A stretch of 64,000 nucleotides of DNA, taken from positions 71,922,961-71,986,960 of the forward strand of contig CM024760.1 of assembly GCA_014218235.1 (NCBI GenBank). The letters are read 5' to 3'. The position numbers were made by a program, and so were the translations under genes. This DNA is from Colocasia esculenta. Taxonomy: Eukaryota; Streptophyta; Magnoliopsida; Alismatales; Araceae. Below, piece by piece: positions 46,308 through 58,800 of this stretch. A model generated the notes under the pieces. It was not told the origin of the DNA. It was given only the letters and a program-made list of their open reading frames with translations, and did no database searches. Numbering within the stretch: the first letter of the stretch is position 1; every line of letters begins with the position of its first letter.

Positions 46308-46685
46308 GACCGGTTGAGATTTGCACATGAATATACCTAAGTCATCATCCCCATTGCATGCTAAGTATGTCCACATGTGTAGAAAACACTAATAAGAGTG
46401 AAAGATAGATAAGAAAATGGTTAGAAAACTTAGTAACCTAGCTCTAATGGTGGCTGAAATTTTATTACAGCCATGGCTTCCCGTGGACGACGTGGAGGTG
46501 TGCCAGCTCGCGACGACGAGCAGAGGCGTGATGAGCAGGCGGAGCAACAGGCCCCATCACCGCGAGGCCCTGTGCTTCCCCCACCACCGCCAGTGGACTA
46601 TGGAGTATTCATGCAAGGTCTGGTGCAAGCCATGCAGACGCAGGCTCACACCCAAGCAGCACTCCAGGCCCAGTTGGAGGCCCAG

Positions 46686-46771
46686 GTAGAATAATGAAAC
46701 AACCAAGTAGTTTGCTATTTAAATTGCATGATATTGTGTTTATTGTATATTGTTATTGTTTAATGTAGCAG
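46686..46771 (+). other. Putative gag intron 1, G2
   Basis: 86 bp, CCCAG|GTAGAA...TAGCAG|GCT. An alternative acceptor three bases earlier gives 83 bp, and both keep the frame. It contains in-frame TAA and TGA codons. Same place in G1 and G3. Confidence 0.65.
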
Positions 46772-46963
46772 GCTCAGGCCCCAGCTCAGGACCATGGTGG
46801 ACCTTCCATCATGGAGCGATTCAAGAGGATGACCCCACCCTCTTTTAAGGGGGAGAGTGATCCGCTAATGGCAGAAAGCTGGATGAGGGAGACAGAGAAA
46901 ATCTTCCGAGCTATCAGGTGTCCTGATGAGGACAAGGTGACATTAGCCACCTACATGCTACAG

Positions 46964-47040
46964 GTATGCTTTAGTTTATGCTTGTATGTTGTTTGTCAAG
47001 TTAGAATTTGTTAGTTGGTGCTTATGAAGGTGTATTGCAG
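46964..47040 (+). other. Putative gag intron 2, G2
   Basis: 77 bp, ACAG|GTATGC...TTGCAG|GAG, phase 0. It splits the conserved YMLQ / ERADVWW gag segment. Same place in G1 and G3. Confidence 0.72.
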
Positions 47041-47759
47041 GAGAGAGCTGATGTATGGTGGTCCTCCCTACTACGTACACGCTTCGAGGACGGAGCAGTA
47101 GACGTGGCGTGGGACGCGTTCGTGAGGCTCTTCCGAGCCAAGTTCGTCCCAGAGCATATCCAGGACAAGATGGAGCAAGAATTCCTTTCCCTGACGCAAG
47201 GATCAATGACCGTCCTGGAATACGAGGCAAGGTTTTCTGAACTTTCTAAATATGCACCGCATATAGTAGAGGATGAGCGCAGGAAGACCAAGAAATTTGT
47301 GATGGGTCTCAAACCATCACTGAGGACGAGACTCGTGGCGTTCGACCACCGCACGCTAGACGAGGCCCTCAGCGCAGCCTGCAGACAGGAGGGAGAAATG
47401 GAACAATATCTGGAGGAGAAGAAGGCTTCGCAGAAGAGGCCGGCAGCGACTTTCCAGCGGCAGGATAAAAGGAAAACGGTGTACCAGACACCGTAGAAAC
47501 CAATGCAGTCAGCAACTCTCAGGTACCTTCTGTACGTTCCCCTGGTGCGAAGAAAGAGTGTCCCCATTGTGGGAAGACACATGGTGGGTCCGAGTGCTGG
47601 TTAGTAGCGGGTAGATGCTTAAAGTGTGGGAGCAGCGACCACAAGATCAAAGATTGCCCAAGACTTCAGCAGGGAGCTCAGCGTGGAGCGCTAGTACCAA
47701 CAGTAGCAGCAGCCGCGCCAGCTACAGGAAGACCAGGAAGGCCTCGAGCCCCAGCTCGA

Positions 47760-50249
47760 GTGTTTGCTTTAGCTCTCGAGGACGCCAAGCAGGCGGAGCA
47801 TGTCACCAAAGGTACAGTTTTGCTTTTCGGTGTGCACGCTTGGGTTTTGTTTGATACGGGTGCTACTCACTCGTTCATTTCCGAGCGGTTCGCTAGGCAG
47901 TTAGCCCTAGAGTCAGGCATAGAGTCTGAGGAGTTAGAGGTCCCTTTGTCTGTGCACACCCCTGCGGGTATGGTATCGACTAGGAAGTGCATTCCGTCGT
48001 TACCTGTGTGCATTGAGGATAGATTCCTAGATGGGTGTTTCTTCTTGCTAAAGATGAAGGACTATGATTGTATTCTTGGTCTGGATTGGCTAGAGGAGCA
48101 CTATGCGTTAGTGGATTGTCGTAGGAAGAAGATTGTTTTCCGCATTCCTGGTGAGGACGAGTTCTCTCATCCCTTGCCAAAGAACTTAGCGGGAAAGTTA
48201 GTTATCTCTGCCATGAAGGCGATGCGCATGGTGAACAAGGGTTGTGACGCATTTCTTGCCAGCGTTATGCTAGTACCCGATGCTGGTTCGTCACTGACTC
48301 TTGCAGAGATCGATGTGGTGCAGGAGTTTCCAGATGTCTTTCCCGATGACTTGTCTGGACTGCCACCGGATAGAGAGATAGAGTTTACCATAGAGTTGCT
48401 TCCAGGCACCTCTCCTATCTCGAAGGCCCCATATCGGATGGCACCTGCAGAATTAGCCGAGTTGAGGAAGCAATTGCAAGAATTGCTTGATAAGGGATTC
48501 ATTCGCCCTAGTGTTTCCCCTTGGGGCGCACCTGTATTATTCGTCAAGAAGAAAGACGGGTCACTTAGGTTGTGCATTGATTATAGGAAGTTGAACCAAG
48601 TGACTGTGAAGAACAGGTATCCCTTACCTCGGATTGATGATCTGTTTGACCAGTTGCAGGATGCATCAGTCTTTTCCAAGATTGACTTGCGATCTGGTTA
48701 TCATCAGTTGCGGATTAGGAGTGAGGATGTGTCCAAGACGGCATTTAGATCCCGTTATGGACATTATGAGTTTTTGGTTCTTCCTTTCGGATTGACCAAC
48801 GCCCCTGCAGCGTTCATGGATCTCATGAACCGGGTGTTTAGTCCGTATTTAGATAGCTTTGTTGTTGTGTTTATTGATGACGTGTTGGTCTATTCTCCGG
48901 ATGAGGCCACACATCGTCAGCATCTTAGATTAGTCTTAGAGGTTCTCCGTGAGCACAAGCTGTATGCGAAGTTCAGCAAGTGCGAGTTCTGGTTGCGCGA
49001 GGTTCACTTTCTCGGGCATGTTATCTCCGGCGCTGGTGTTGCTGTTGATCCAGCAAAGGTCCAAGCAGTTATGGATTGGGAGATTCCCAGGACCCCTTCG
49101 GAGATTCGTAGTTTCATTGGGTTAGCTGGTTATTATCGGCGATTCATTGAGGGTTTCTCATCCATCGCCGCCCCTTTGACAAAGCTGACCAGGAAAGGTG
49201 AGAAGTTCGTATGGTCTGAGGCATGTGAGCGTAGCTTTCAGCTATTGAAGGCTAAGCTTACTTCTGCTCCGGTATTGGTATTGCCTAGTGGTCTAGAGGG
49301 CTTTGCCATTTATACGGATGCATCTCAGATTGGTTTAGGCTGTGTACTCATGCAGCGAGAGAGGGTAGTGGCTTATGCTTCTCGTCAGTTGAAGGAGCAT
49401 GAGAGGAACTATCCGACTCATGATTTGGAGCTCGCAGCTGTGGTTCATGCACTAAAGATCTGGAGGCACTATCTTTATGGTGTCAGATTTGAGGTGTTTA
49501 CCGACCACAAGAGCTTGAGGTATCTTTTCTCCCAAAAGGAATTAAACCTGAGGCAGAGAAGATGGATTGAGTTCTTGAAGGACTATGACTTCGACCTTCA
49601 GTATCACCCTGGAAAGGCGAATGTCGTAGCGGATGCTCTTAGTAGAAAGAGGTCTTCGCTCCAGCAGGATTGGAAGATGTTGGAGGATGCAGCGTGCTCT
49701 ATGACCGAGTTAGAGCCGTCGTTGTGTCAGGCTTTTGTAGCTCAGCTATCCCTTAGATCCTCAGTCTTGGATGAGGTGATTGAGCACCAGAAAGCCGACC
49801 CTAGATTGCTAGAATTAGTGGATAAGGCGGGCATTGCTCGTGATGAGGACGGTGTGATTAGATTTCAGCACCGTGTTTGTGTCCCTAGTGTGGTAGATGT
49901 CCGTGAGCATGTGTTAGCGGAGGCTCATAGATCGCGATTCTCTATTCATCTGGGTAACACTAAGATGTATCAAGACCTGAAGAGATCATTTTGGTGGTCC
50001 GGCATGAAGAAGGATGTTGCGGATTATGTGTCTAGATGTCTAGTATGTCAGCAAGTGAAAGCCGAGCGGCAGCGACCATCCGGCCTTATGCAGAGGATGG
50101 ATATCCCCGTATGGAAGTGGGAAGCTGTCACTATGGATTTCGTATCGGGTTTGCCTCGATCTAGAAGGGGCAATGACTCGATTTGGGTAGTTGTAGATAG
50201 ATTCTCGAAGACTGCTCATTTCTTGCCTATGAAGAAAAGCAGTCAGTAG
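47760..50249 (+). CDS. pol: G2 pol, long open part: protease, RT, RNase H, integrase N-terminal part
   Basis: 829 codons open, the best preserved pol here. Protease DTGA is at residues 32-35. The reverse transcriptase has FIDD at 371-374, with LPFGLTNAPAAF upstream. RNase H has YTDASQIGLGC with its first Asp at about 520. The integrase HHCC finger is at about 717-765 (HVLAEAHRSRF...CLVCQQVKAE), and the first core Asp lies in VTMDFVSGL at about 793. The real reading begins upstream in gag; the given start is only the first possible start codon, a GTG. A one-base loss at about 50240 (G1 retains the base) ends the frame at TAG 50247-50249. The rest of integrase continues in another frame. G3 has the same loss. 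Function: polyprotein cleavage, reverse transcription, integration. Confidence 0.92.
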   Translation: MFALALEDAKQAEHVTKGTVLLFGVHAWVLFDTGATHSFISERFARQLALESGIESEELEVPLSVHTPAGMVSTRKCIPSLPVCIEDRFLDGCFFLLKMKDYDCILGLDWLEEHYALVDCRRKKIVFRIPGEDEFSHPLPKNLAGKLVISAMKAMRMVNKGCDAFLASVMLVPDAGSSLTLAEIDVVQEFPDVFPDDLSGLPPDREIEFTIELLPGTSPISKAPYRMAPAELAELRKQLQELLDKGFIRPSVSPWGAPVLFVKKKDGSLRLCIDYRKLNQVTVKNRYPLPRIDDLFDQLQDASVFSKIDLRSGYHQLRIRSEDVSKTAFRSRYGHYEFLVLPFGLTNAPAAFMDLMNRVFSPYLDSFVVVFIDDVLVYSPDEATHRQHLRLVLEVLREHKLYAKFSKCEFWLREVHFLGHVISGAGVAVDPAKVQAVMDWEIPRTPSEIRSFIGLAGYYRRFIEGFSSIAAPLTKLTRKGEKFVWSEACERSFQLLKAKLTSAPVLVLPSGLEGFAIYTDASQIGLGCVLMQRERVVAYASRQLKEHERNYPTHDLELAAVVHALKIWRHYLYGVRFEVFTDHKSLRYLFSQKELNLRQRRWIEFLKDYDFDLQYHPGKANVVADALSRKRSSLQQDWKMLEDAACSMTELEPSLCQAFVAQLSLRSSVLDEVIEHQKADPRLLELVDKAGIARDEDGVIRFQHRVCVPSVVDVREHVLAEAHRSRFSIHLGNTKMYQDLKRSFWWSGMKKDVADYVSRCLVCQQVKAERQRPSGLMQRMDIPVWKWEAVTMDFVSGLPRSRRGNDSIWVVVDRFSKTAHFLPMKKSSQ

Positions 50250-51172
50250 AGAGTTTAGCTAGATTGTATGTTAGCGGTATCATTAGATTGCATGGTGTGC
50301 CGAAGTCGATCATTTCGGATCGAGATCCGAGATTTACTTCGAGATTGTGGAAGGGTCTTCAGGATGCGTTAGGTTCGGAGCTTAAGCTCAGTTCGGCGTT
50401 TCATCCCCAGACCGATGGACAGTCCGAGAGGACTATCCAGACGCTCGAGGATATGTTGAGAGCGTGTGTTCTGGATTGGAAGGATGATTGGGAGCGTCAT
50501 TTACCTCTTGTGGAGTTCGCATACAACAACAGCTTTCATGCTAGTATTGGTATGGCTCCATTCGAGGCGTTGTATGGTAGGCCCTGCAGATCTCCTTTAT
50601 GTTGGGAGGAGACTGGTGATAGGCAGTTGATCGGACCGGAGTTAGTTCAGGAAACTTCGGATAAGATTCAGCTTATCAGGAAAAGGCTTGTTGCGGCACA
50701 GGATAGGCAGAAGAGTTATGCCGACAACAGGAGAAAGGATTTGGAGTTCGAGGTTGGCGATCATGTCTTCTTGAAGATATCGCCTACTCGAGGTGTTGTC
50801 AGATTTGGCAGGCATAGCAAGCTAAGCCCTAGATTCATTGGCCCATATGAGATTCTCAGACGTTTGGGCAACGTGGCGTACGAGCTAGCATTACCCCCAG
50901 CTTTGGCTAGCGTTCACCCTGTATTCCACGTATCTATGCTCAGGAAGTATGTCCGAGATCCATCTCATGTGATTAGTCATGAGCCAGTGGAGATCCAGCC
51001 AGATCTTTCGTATGTCGAGCAACCAGTAGCCATTCTTGACCGGAAGGTTCAGCATCTCCGGAACAAGAGTATTGCGTCGGTGAAAGTTCTATGGCGGAAC
51101 TTCTCACGTGAGGAGGCTACGTGGGAGCTTGAGGATGCGATGAAGAAGAAATATCCCCTTTTGTTTGAGTAG
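50250..51172 (+). pseudogene. pol: G2 integrase C-terminal part with chromodomain-like end (frameshifted from pol)
   Basis: 302 codons are open from 50264. The integrase core continues with ISDRDPRFTSRLW (second Asp) and HPQTDGQSERT (catalytic Glu). It then runs through FAYNNSFHASIGMAPFEALYG, the GPY/F-type segment RFIGPYEILRRLGN, and a C-terminal block VKVLWRNFSREEATWELED that looks like the chromodomain of chromoviruses. It ends at TAG 51170-51172. Chromodomains are known to steer integration to marked chromatin. Here it is detached from the front of integrase by the one-base loss near 50240, so G2 lacks a working integrase unless the shift is bypassed. Confidence 0.9.
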
Positions 51173-51202
51173 TGTCGTTCTAACTTCGAGGACGAAGTTT
51201 CT

Positions 51203-51216
51203 TTAAGGGGAGAGGG
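51203..51216 (+). other. Polypurine tract of G2
   Basis: TTAAGGGGAGAGGG directly precedes LTR-M. Confidence 0.85.
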
Positions 51217-54200
51217 TGTAAGACCCTCGAATTTCCGTCGCATTATTTGTATTTGTGTATGTATGTACATATTTACGTACACATTAATTAGTATAATTAC
51301 GTGTGCATGTGTTTATATTAAATATAAATAATGTATGTATTGCATGGTGATAGTATGGATATAATACCGTATACATATTGCATGTATATATGCATGTATG
51401 CTTGGTTTTCTGCATAATTTAGAGTTCTGGCCGAAGGCCATCTTGGCGTCAACCCCAGGCCGTTTAGCTGGTGTCAGCGTCCAGACATGGACGCCAACAC
51501 TCATCCTGGCGTCCAGCGATATGGACGCCAATCTCTCTGGCCTGCATGCGCAGCAGAGCTGCAAACTTCTGAAACAAGGTAAGCCAACCATTGGGGGATG
51601 TCCCCAACGGCTCTGAAGGCTGTCAAATCAGCATGGTGAGTGGGAGAGAGACTCTCCTTATGTCTGAACCCGAAATGGCCTCTCCCCACTCCTCACTTCA
51701 CCTTGCAAGAGGAGAAAAAGAGAAAAAAAAACCCTAGAGAGAAAACTGTGAGAAAACCCCCTCTTAGCACCCAAATCCGACCCCTGGAGCTTGATCCGGC
51801 GTTCCACTGCTTCAAGAAGGTAGCTGGATCAAAGGAGGAGGCTTCCCGACATCCCCTTGGCGTGGAGATCATCCAGGAGCCCGGAGGAGAGATCATTTGG
51901 AGGGAGTTCTGCACTTCTTGGGACAGCCCAAGGAGGGCTTCACCAACACCCTAAACCCTTTGGAAGAATTTTTAAAAGGCAAGTGACCTATCCATGATGT
52001 CCCCGTATGAGTCTAGGTCGGTTTGCTATTTTTATGGATTTTTCCTCGAGTCCTAGACCCTCCCATTCACCCAAGTTTGAGAGGTCGGGTCTGTGTTTCT
52101 GCACAGACCTGATTCGACGGCAAGGTCCATGGACGCCCATATCATGCTTGGCGTCCATCGGCCATGCCGCTGACCCTGAGTCAGCGGCCAGAGACCGCCG
52201 CCAAGTTCCTCTGGACAGAACAGTGAACTGTTCTGCCCTTCCTTTACATTAATTTCGGTATGGTTTCCGTGATGAGGATATATGGTAATCCTATACTCTA
52301 TGTATATTGTCAATTGTGGTGTGTGGATGATTGTGGTGTGTGATGGTGAATGTAGGAAATATTGTATCCTATGAATTGTGAGCATGACTTGTTAACGATC
52401 TTGTCAAATTTATGTTTCATGATTAGGATTAGTATTAATGCCTTGGTTTTGGTCTGATCATGAAGGTTAGTGGGTCAGTATATGTGTTTGCAATTTTGGT
52501 AAATTATCCATGCTTGTGTAATTTGCTAATAAATCCGGTTCGGTAAAATAAAAGCATACAAGAAAGATTGTGATGATTAATCTATAGAGGTATGATTTAG
52601 GGTAATCTTGTATTCTCAAATCATGCATATGTTAGTAGCCTCTGTTTAAAACAGTAAGTGGCAAATTGCAAAACGTGTTAAACCCCATGTTAGCTTAAGT
52701 TGTGAATAGTATGCTAATTAGGTGTTTTATTTTCTGTAAATTCTATTTAGCTCAGGAAAATCTGAAAATTTGAGTGTATGATCTTGAACCCGAAAACAGC
52801 ATGTGGTTAAAATTTCAGGTCATTTGGATCAGTAAATAAAAAGTTATGTATTTTCATGTGAAATGTGATAATCTACGTGTATTATCGTAATGTGATTAGT
52901 TATTGTCTAAAACCAACTTGATCGGTGAAATTACTGTGTGCTAAGCTCTTGAAATTCTGTAGTACCATGTTAGGAAAAACAGAGATATTAATGTGAGTGA
53001 GAAAGTGAATGTGATGAAAAGTGTGAAGTGTAAAACCATGTGTAAAACGGTAAATGTGTAAATGTGTAACTGTGCCAATGTGACACTGCTTCCGTAGAGG
53101 GCAGTGGAGCTGTATCAGGGAAAAGTCCCCCTGAGAAAGTTCATTGTGTAAGTGACCCTAAGGGCATTAGGGGGAAATCCTGGAGGTGGACAAGTACCAC
53201 TGGTTAGGGTGGAGACTTGTTCTCCCGGTCTGCGCAGTCCAAGAGTCGCCATTGGAATGCCTAGATGGCGTCTATGTGTAATGTGATGTGTATATGTCCT
53301 TCTTTGGTGGTTTGGACTATGTGTCACGGCACCTAAAATGTGTAATGTGAAATGTGTAATGTGTATGTGTCCATGTGTAAATGTGTAAGTGACAATGTGA
53401 ATGTGTATGTGTAAAGTGAACCATGTGAAAGAGGAAATTTGTGTAAAGAAAATGTGAAACTAAAGATGTGAAAATGTGTTATTGAAAACCATGTGAGACA
53501 AATCTGAAATCATGTGAAATCAGTGAATTTATGTTATTATCATCATGTTATTATGTGCAAAGATGTTTAGAATCCATGTTAGGGATAATTGGTGAAAACG
53601 GGCAAAAGATAGCATGATTGTTTGAACACATGATATGTTTTATGCAATATTGTAGCTTTCATGTATAGGTTTACAGCCGTTAAACCATGTGAAATCAGCA
53701 ACCTAAAGCATGTGAAAAGGTTATGTATGCACTTAAGGACATGTGAAATCCATGCTAGTTGTGTTCCCCTTTCATGTATGTAAAATGTTCATGTTGGTAG
53801 CTCTCATGTCTTAGTTCTTTAAAGATTAAAGTTTCATGAGTAAATTGAATAGAGAGCATGTGATAGGTGAATTTTATTCTTAGAAATCTGAAAGCATGAT
53901 CCATGTATAAAATTGTAAAACTTTCATGATAGGTTGAAACTTTGAATTGACTAGCATGCCATGTGTTGCAAATTGTAAATGTGCATGTAGAAACCACTAG
54001 GACTTGTACGTGTATATCATGAGTGGTGTTGCTTGCTGAGTCCTTGGACTCACTCCTTGCTTCGGCGTACAGGTGTAGTTGGTGACGTGGCACCTTTGGA
54101 GGAGGCAGCAGAGACGGACTCCGAGCGCGGAGACTAGCTTTGGAGTTTCTTGAGATTTGTGTATTTCATAAGTATGTAATTTGAACATTGTATTAGAGTA

Positions 54201-54476
54201 TTATGAAAAGGATGTATAAGTGTGGACAATTTGTATTTTATTTCAGCAATTTAAATCATGTGGACCTTTAGTTCTTTTATGTTAATGCGAATTGCATGTA
54301 TGTTTAATGTGGATGATGAATGAATGGAGACAGTTGTCTTTTACTTCCGCTACTCTGTTGTATATTCGCGTGTATCTCAGCTGTATGTATCGTTTGGGTA
54401 AATGTCCCACTGTGAGGACTCTTGCTATACCGACGTGGGTTGGTATAACCGTACCGGTATAATGAGGGCCGTCACA
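51217..54476 (+). repeat. LTR-M, shared by G2 and G3
   Basis: 3,260 bp. It is the 3' LTR of G2 (polypurine tract on its left) and the 5' LTR of G3 (primer-binding site on its right). It has the same palindrome (52216-52235) and hairpins as LTR-L. No target duplication flanks it. Confidence 0.94.
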
Positions 54477-54481
54477 GAGAT

Positions 54482-54493
54482 TGGTATCAGAGC
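54482..54493 (+). other. Primer-binding site of G3
   Basis: TGGTATCAGAGC, five bases after LTR-M, identical to that of G2. Confidence 0.92.
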
Positions 54494-54872
54494 GACCGGT
54501 TGAGATTTGCACATGAATATACCTAAGTCATCATCCCCATTGCATGCTAAGTATGTCCACATGTGTAGAAAACACTAATAAGGAGTGAAAGATAGATAAG
54601 AAAATGGTTAGAAAACTTAGTAACCTAGCTCTAATGGTGGCTGAAATTTTATTACAGCCATGGCTTCCCGTGGACGACGTGGAGGTGTGCCAGCTCGCGA
54701 CGACAAGCAGAGGCGTGATGAGCAGGCGGAGCAAAAGGCCCCAGCACCGCGAGGCCCTGTGCTTCCCCCACCACCGCCAGTGGACTATGGAGTATTCATG
54801 CAAGGTCTGGTGCAAGCCATGCAGACGCAGGCTCACACCCAAGCAGCACTCCAGGCCCAGTTGGAGGCCCAG

Positions 54873-54958
54873 GTAGAATAATGAAACAACCAAGTAGTTT
54901 GCTATTTAAATTGCATGATATTGTGTTTATTATATATTGTTATTGTTTAATGTAGCAG
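54873..54958 (+). other. Putative gag intron 1, G3
   Basis: 86 bp (or 83 bp), the same sites as G2 with one base difference inside. Phase 0, GT-AG. Confidence 0.65.
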
Positions 54959-55150
54959 GCTCAGGCCCCAGCTCAGGACCATGGTGGACCTTCCATCATG
55001 GAGCGATTCAAGAGGATGACCCCACCCTCTTTTAAGGGGGAGAGTGATCCGCTAATGGCAGAAAGCTGGATGAGGGAGACAGAGAAAATCTTCCGAGCTA
55101 TCAGGTGTCCTGATGAGGACAAGGTGACATTAGCCACCTACATGCTACAG

Positions 55151-55227
55151 GTATGCTTTAGTTTATGCTTGTATGTTGTTTGTCAAGTTAGAATTTGTTA
55201 GTTGGTGCTTATGAAGGTGTATTGCAG
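55151..55227 (+). other. Putative gag intron 2, G3
   Basis: 77 bp, with the same GTATGC donor and TTGCAG acceptor as G2. Phase 0. Confidence 0.72.
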
Positions 55228-55890
55228 GAGAGAGCTGATGTATGGTGGTCCTCCCTACTACGTACACGCTTCGAGGACGGAGCAGTAGACGTAGTGTGGG
55301 ACGCGTTCGTGAGGCTCTTCCGAGCCAAGTTCGTCCCAGAGCATATCCAGGACAAGATGGAGCAAGAATTCCTTTCCCTAACGCAAGGATCAATGACCGT
55401 CCTGGAATACGAGGCAAGGTTTTCTGAACTTTCTAAATATGCACCGCATATAGTAGAGGATGAGCGCAGGAAGACCAAGAAATTTGTGATGGGTCTCAAA
55501 CCATCACTGAGGACGAGACTCGTGGCGTTCGACCACCGCACGCTAGACGAGGCCCTCAGCATAGCCTGCAGACAGGAGGGAGAAATGGAATAATATCTGG
55601 AGGAGAAGAAGGCTTCGCAGAAGAGGCCGGCAGCGACTTTCCAATGGCAGGATAAAAGGAAAACGGTGTACCAGACACCGCAGAAACCAATGACAGTCAG
55701 CAACTCTCAGGTACCTTTGTACGTTCCCCCGGTGCGAAGAAAGAGTGTCCCCATTGTGGGAAGACACATGGTGGGTCCGAGTGCTGGTTAGTAGCGGGTA
55801 GATGCTTAAAGTGTGGGAGCAGCGACCACAAGATCAAAGACTGCCCAAGACTTCAGCAGGGAGCTCAGCGTGGAGCGCCAGTACCAACAA

Positions 55891-58800
55891 TAGCGGCAGC
55901 CGCGCCAGCTACAGGAAGACCAGGAAGGCCTCGAGCCCCAGCTCAAGTGTTTGCTTTAGCTCTCGAGGACGCCGAGCAGGCGGAGCATGTCACCGAAGGT
56001 ACAGTTTTGCTTTTCGGTGTGCACGCTGGGGTTTTGTTTGATACGGGTGCTACTCACTCGTTCATTTCCGAGTGGTTCGCTAGGCAGTTAGTCCTAGAGT
56101 CAGGCATAGAGTCTGAGGAGTTAGAGGTCCCTTTGTCTGTGCACACCTCTGCGGGTATGGTATCGACTAGGAAGTGCATTCCGTCGTTACCTGTGTGCAT
56201 TGAGGATAGATTCCCAGATGGGTGCTTCTTCTTGCTAAAGATGAAGGACTATGATTGTATTCTTGGTCTGGATTGGCTAGAGGAGCATTATGCATTAGTG
56301 GATTGTCGTAGGAAGAAGATTTTTTTCCGCATTCCTGGTGAGGACGAGTTCTCTCATCCCTTCCAAAGAACTTAGCGGGAAAGTTAGTTATCTCTGCCAT
56401 GAAGGCGATGCGCATGGTGAACAAGGGTTGTGACGCATTTCTTGCCAGCGTTATGCTAGTACCCGATGCTGGTTCGTCACTGACTCTTGCAGAGATCGAT
56501 GTGGTGCAGGAGTTTCCAGATGTCTTTCCCGATGACTTGTCTGGATTGCCACCGGATAGAGAGATAGAGTTACATAGAGTTGCTTCCAGGCGCCTCTCCT
56601 ATCTCGAAGGCCCCATATCGGATGGCACCTGCAGAATTAGCCGAGTTGAGGAAGCAATTGCAAGAATTGCTTGATAAGGGATTCATTCGCCCTAGTGTTT
56701 CCCCTTGGGGCGCACCTGTATTATTCGTCAAGAAGAAAGACGGGTCACTTAGGTTGTGCATTGATTATAGGAAGTTGAACCAAGTGACTGTGAAGAACAG
56801 GTATCCCTTACCTCGGATTGATGATCTGTTTGACCAGTTGCAGATGCATCATCTTTCTCTAAGATTGACTTGCGATCTGGTTATCATCAGTTGCGGATTA
56901 GGAGTGAGGATGTGTCCAAGACGGCATTTAGATCCCGTTATGGACATTATGAGTTTTTGGTTCTTCCTTTCGGATTGACCAACGCCCCTGCAGCGTTCAT
57001 GGATCTCATGAACCGGGTGTTTAGTCCGTATTTAGATAGCTTTGTTGTTGTGTTTATTGATGACGTGTTGGTCTATTCTCTGGATGAGGCCACACATCGT
57101 CAGCATTTGAGGTTAGTCTTAGAGGTTCTCCGTGAGCACAAGCTGTATGCGAAGTACAGCAAGTGCGAGTTCTGGTTGCGCGAGGTTCACTTTCTCGGGC
57201 ATGTTATCTCCGGCGCTGGTGTTGCTGTTGATCCAGCAAAGGTCCAAGCAGTTATGGATTGGGAGATTCCCAGGACCCCTTCGGAGATTTGTAGTTTCAT
57301 TGGTTAGCTGGTTATTATCGGCGATTCATTGAGGGTTTCTCATCCATCGCCGCCCCTTTGACAAAGCTGACCAGAAAGGTGAGAAGTTCGTATGGTCTGA
57401 GGCATGTGAGCGTAGCTTTCAGCTATTGAAGGCTAAGCTTACTTCTGCTCCGGTATTGGTATTGCCTAGTGGTCTAGAGGGCTTTGCCATTTATACGGAT
57501 GCATCTCAGATTGGTTTAGGCTGTGTACTCATGCAGCAAGAGAGGGTAGTGGCTTATGCTTCTCGTCAGTTGAAGGAGCATGAGAGGAACTATCCGACTC
57601 ATGATTTGGAGCTCGCAGCTGTGGTTCATGCACTAAAGATCTGGAGGCACTATCTTTATGGTGTCAGATTTGAGGTGTTTACCGACCACAAGAGCTTGAA
57701 GTATCTTTTCTCCCAAAAGGAATTAAACCTGAGGCAGAGAAGATGGATTGAGTTCTTGAAGGACTATGACTTCGACCTTCAGTATCACCTGGAAAGGCGA
57801 ATGTCGTAGCGGATGCTCTTAGTAGAAAGAGGTCTTCGCTCCAGCAGGATTGGAAGATGTTGGAGGATGCAGCGTGCTCTATGACCGAGTTAGAGCCCGT
57901 GTGTCAGGCTTTTGTAGCTCAGCTATCCCTTAGATCCTCAGTCTTGGATGAGGTGATTGAGCAGCAGAAAGCCGACCTAGATTGTTAGAATTAGTGGTAA
58001 GGCGGGCATTGCTCGTGATGAGGACGGTGTGATTAGATTTCAGCACCGTGTTTGTGTCCCTAGTGTGGTAGATGTCCGTGAGCATGTGTTAGCGGAGGCT
58101 CATAGATCGCGATTCTCTATTCATCTGGGTAACACTAAGATGTATCAAGACCTGAAGAGATCATTTTGGTGGTCCGGCATGAAGAAGGATGTTGCGGGAT
58201 ATGTGTCTAGATGTCTAGTATGTCAGCAAGTGAAAGCCGAGCGGCAGCGACCATCCGGCCTTATGCAGAGGATGGATATCCCATATGGAAGTGGGAAGCT
58301 GTCACTATGGATTCGTATCGGGTTTGCCTCGATCTAGAAGGGGCAATGACTCGATTTGGGTAGTTGTAGATAGATTCTCGAAGACTGCTCATTTCTTGCC
58401 TATGAAGAAAAGCAGTCAGTAGAGAGTTTAGCTAGATTGTATGTTAGCGGTATCATTAGATTGCATGGTGTGCCAAGTCGATCATTTCGGATCGAGATCC
58501 GAGATTTACTTCGAGATTGTGGAAGGGTCTTCAGGATGCGTTAGGTTCGGAGCTTAAGCTCAGTTCGGCGTTTCATCCCCAGACCGATGGACAGTCCGAG
58601 AGGACTATCCAGACGCTCGAGGATATGTTGAGAGCGTGTGTTCTGGATTGGAAGGATGATTGGGAGCGTCATTTACCTCTTGTGGAGTTCGCATACAACA
58701 ACAGCTTTCATGCTAGTATTGGTATGGCTCCATTCGAGGCGTTGTATGGTAGGCCCTGCAGATCTCCTTTATGTTGGGAGGAGACTGGTGATAGGCAGTT

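Larger units (their letters stand above)
46473..47700 (+). pseudogene. gag: G2 gag with two intron-like gaps, a stop and a 1-nt loss
   Basis: ATG at 46473 (context gccATGG), right after a TTATTACAG acceptor-like tract. Exon 1 is 46473-46685 (71 codons), exon 2 46772-46963 (64 codons), and exon 3 starts at 47041. The joined product has MERFKRMTPPSFKGE, VWWSSLLRTRFEDG and FVPEHIQDKMEQEFLSL, a typical gypsy gag. A zinc knuckle CLKCGSSDHKIKDCP lies near 47625-47660. TAG at 47494-47496 is CAG in G3, and one base is lost near 47505, so the knuckle is out of frame with the rest. Without splicing, the first frame stops after 73 codons. Product role: particle formation and RNA binding. Confidence 0.85.
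54660..55890 (+). pseudogene. gag: G3 gag with two intron-like gaps and one stop
   Basis: ATG at 54660. It is collinear with G2 gag at a constant 8,187-bp offset. Exon 1 is 54660-54872, exon 2 54959-55150, and exon 3 starts at 55228. It keeps the same motifs (MERFKRMTPPSFKG, VWWSSLLRTRFEDG, zinc knuckle CLKCGSSDHKIKDCP near 55815). TAA at 55591-55593 replaces a CAA codon of G2. The G2 stop is CAG here and the base lost in G2 near 47505 is present, so each copy has its own lesion. A one-base loss near 55717 follows. Confidence 0.85.

Noticed and set aside
47022..47582. 186-codon minus-strand frame opposite G2 gag (and its twin near 55209)
   Set aside because: It is a shadow of the gag exon. 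The plus strand has the domain signal.
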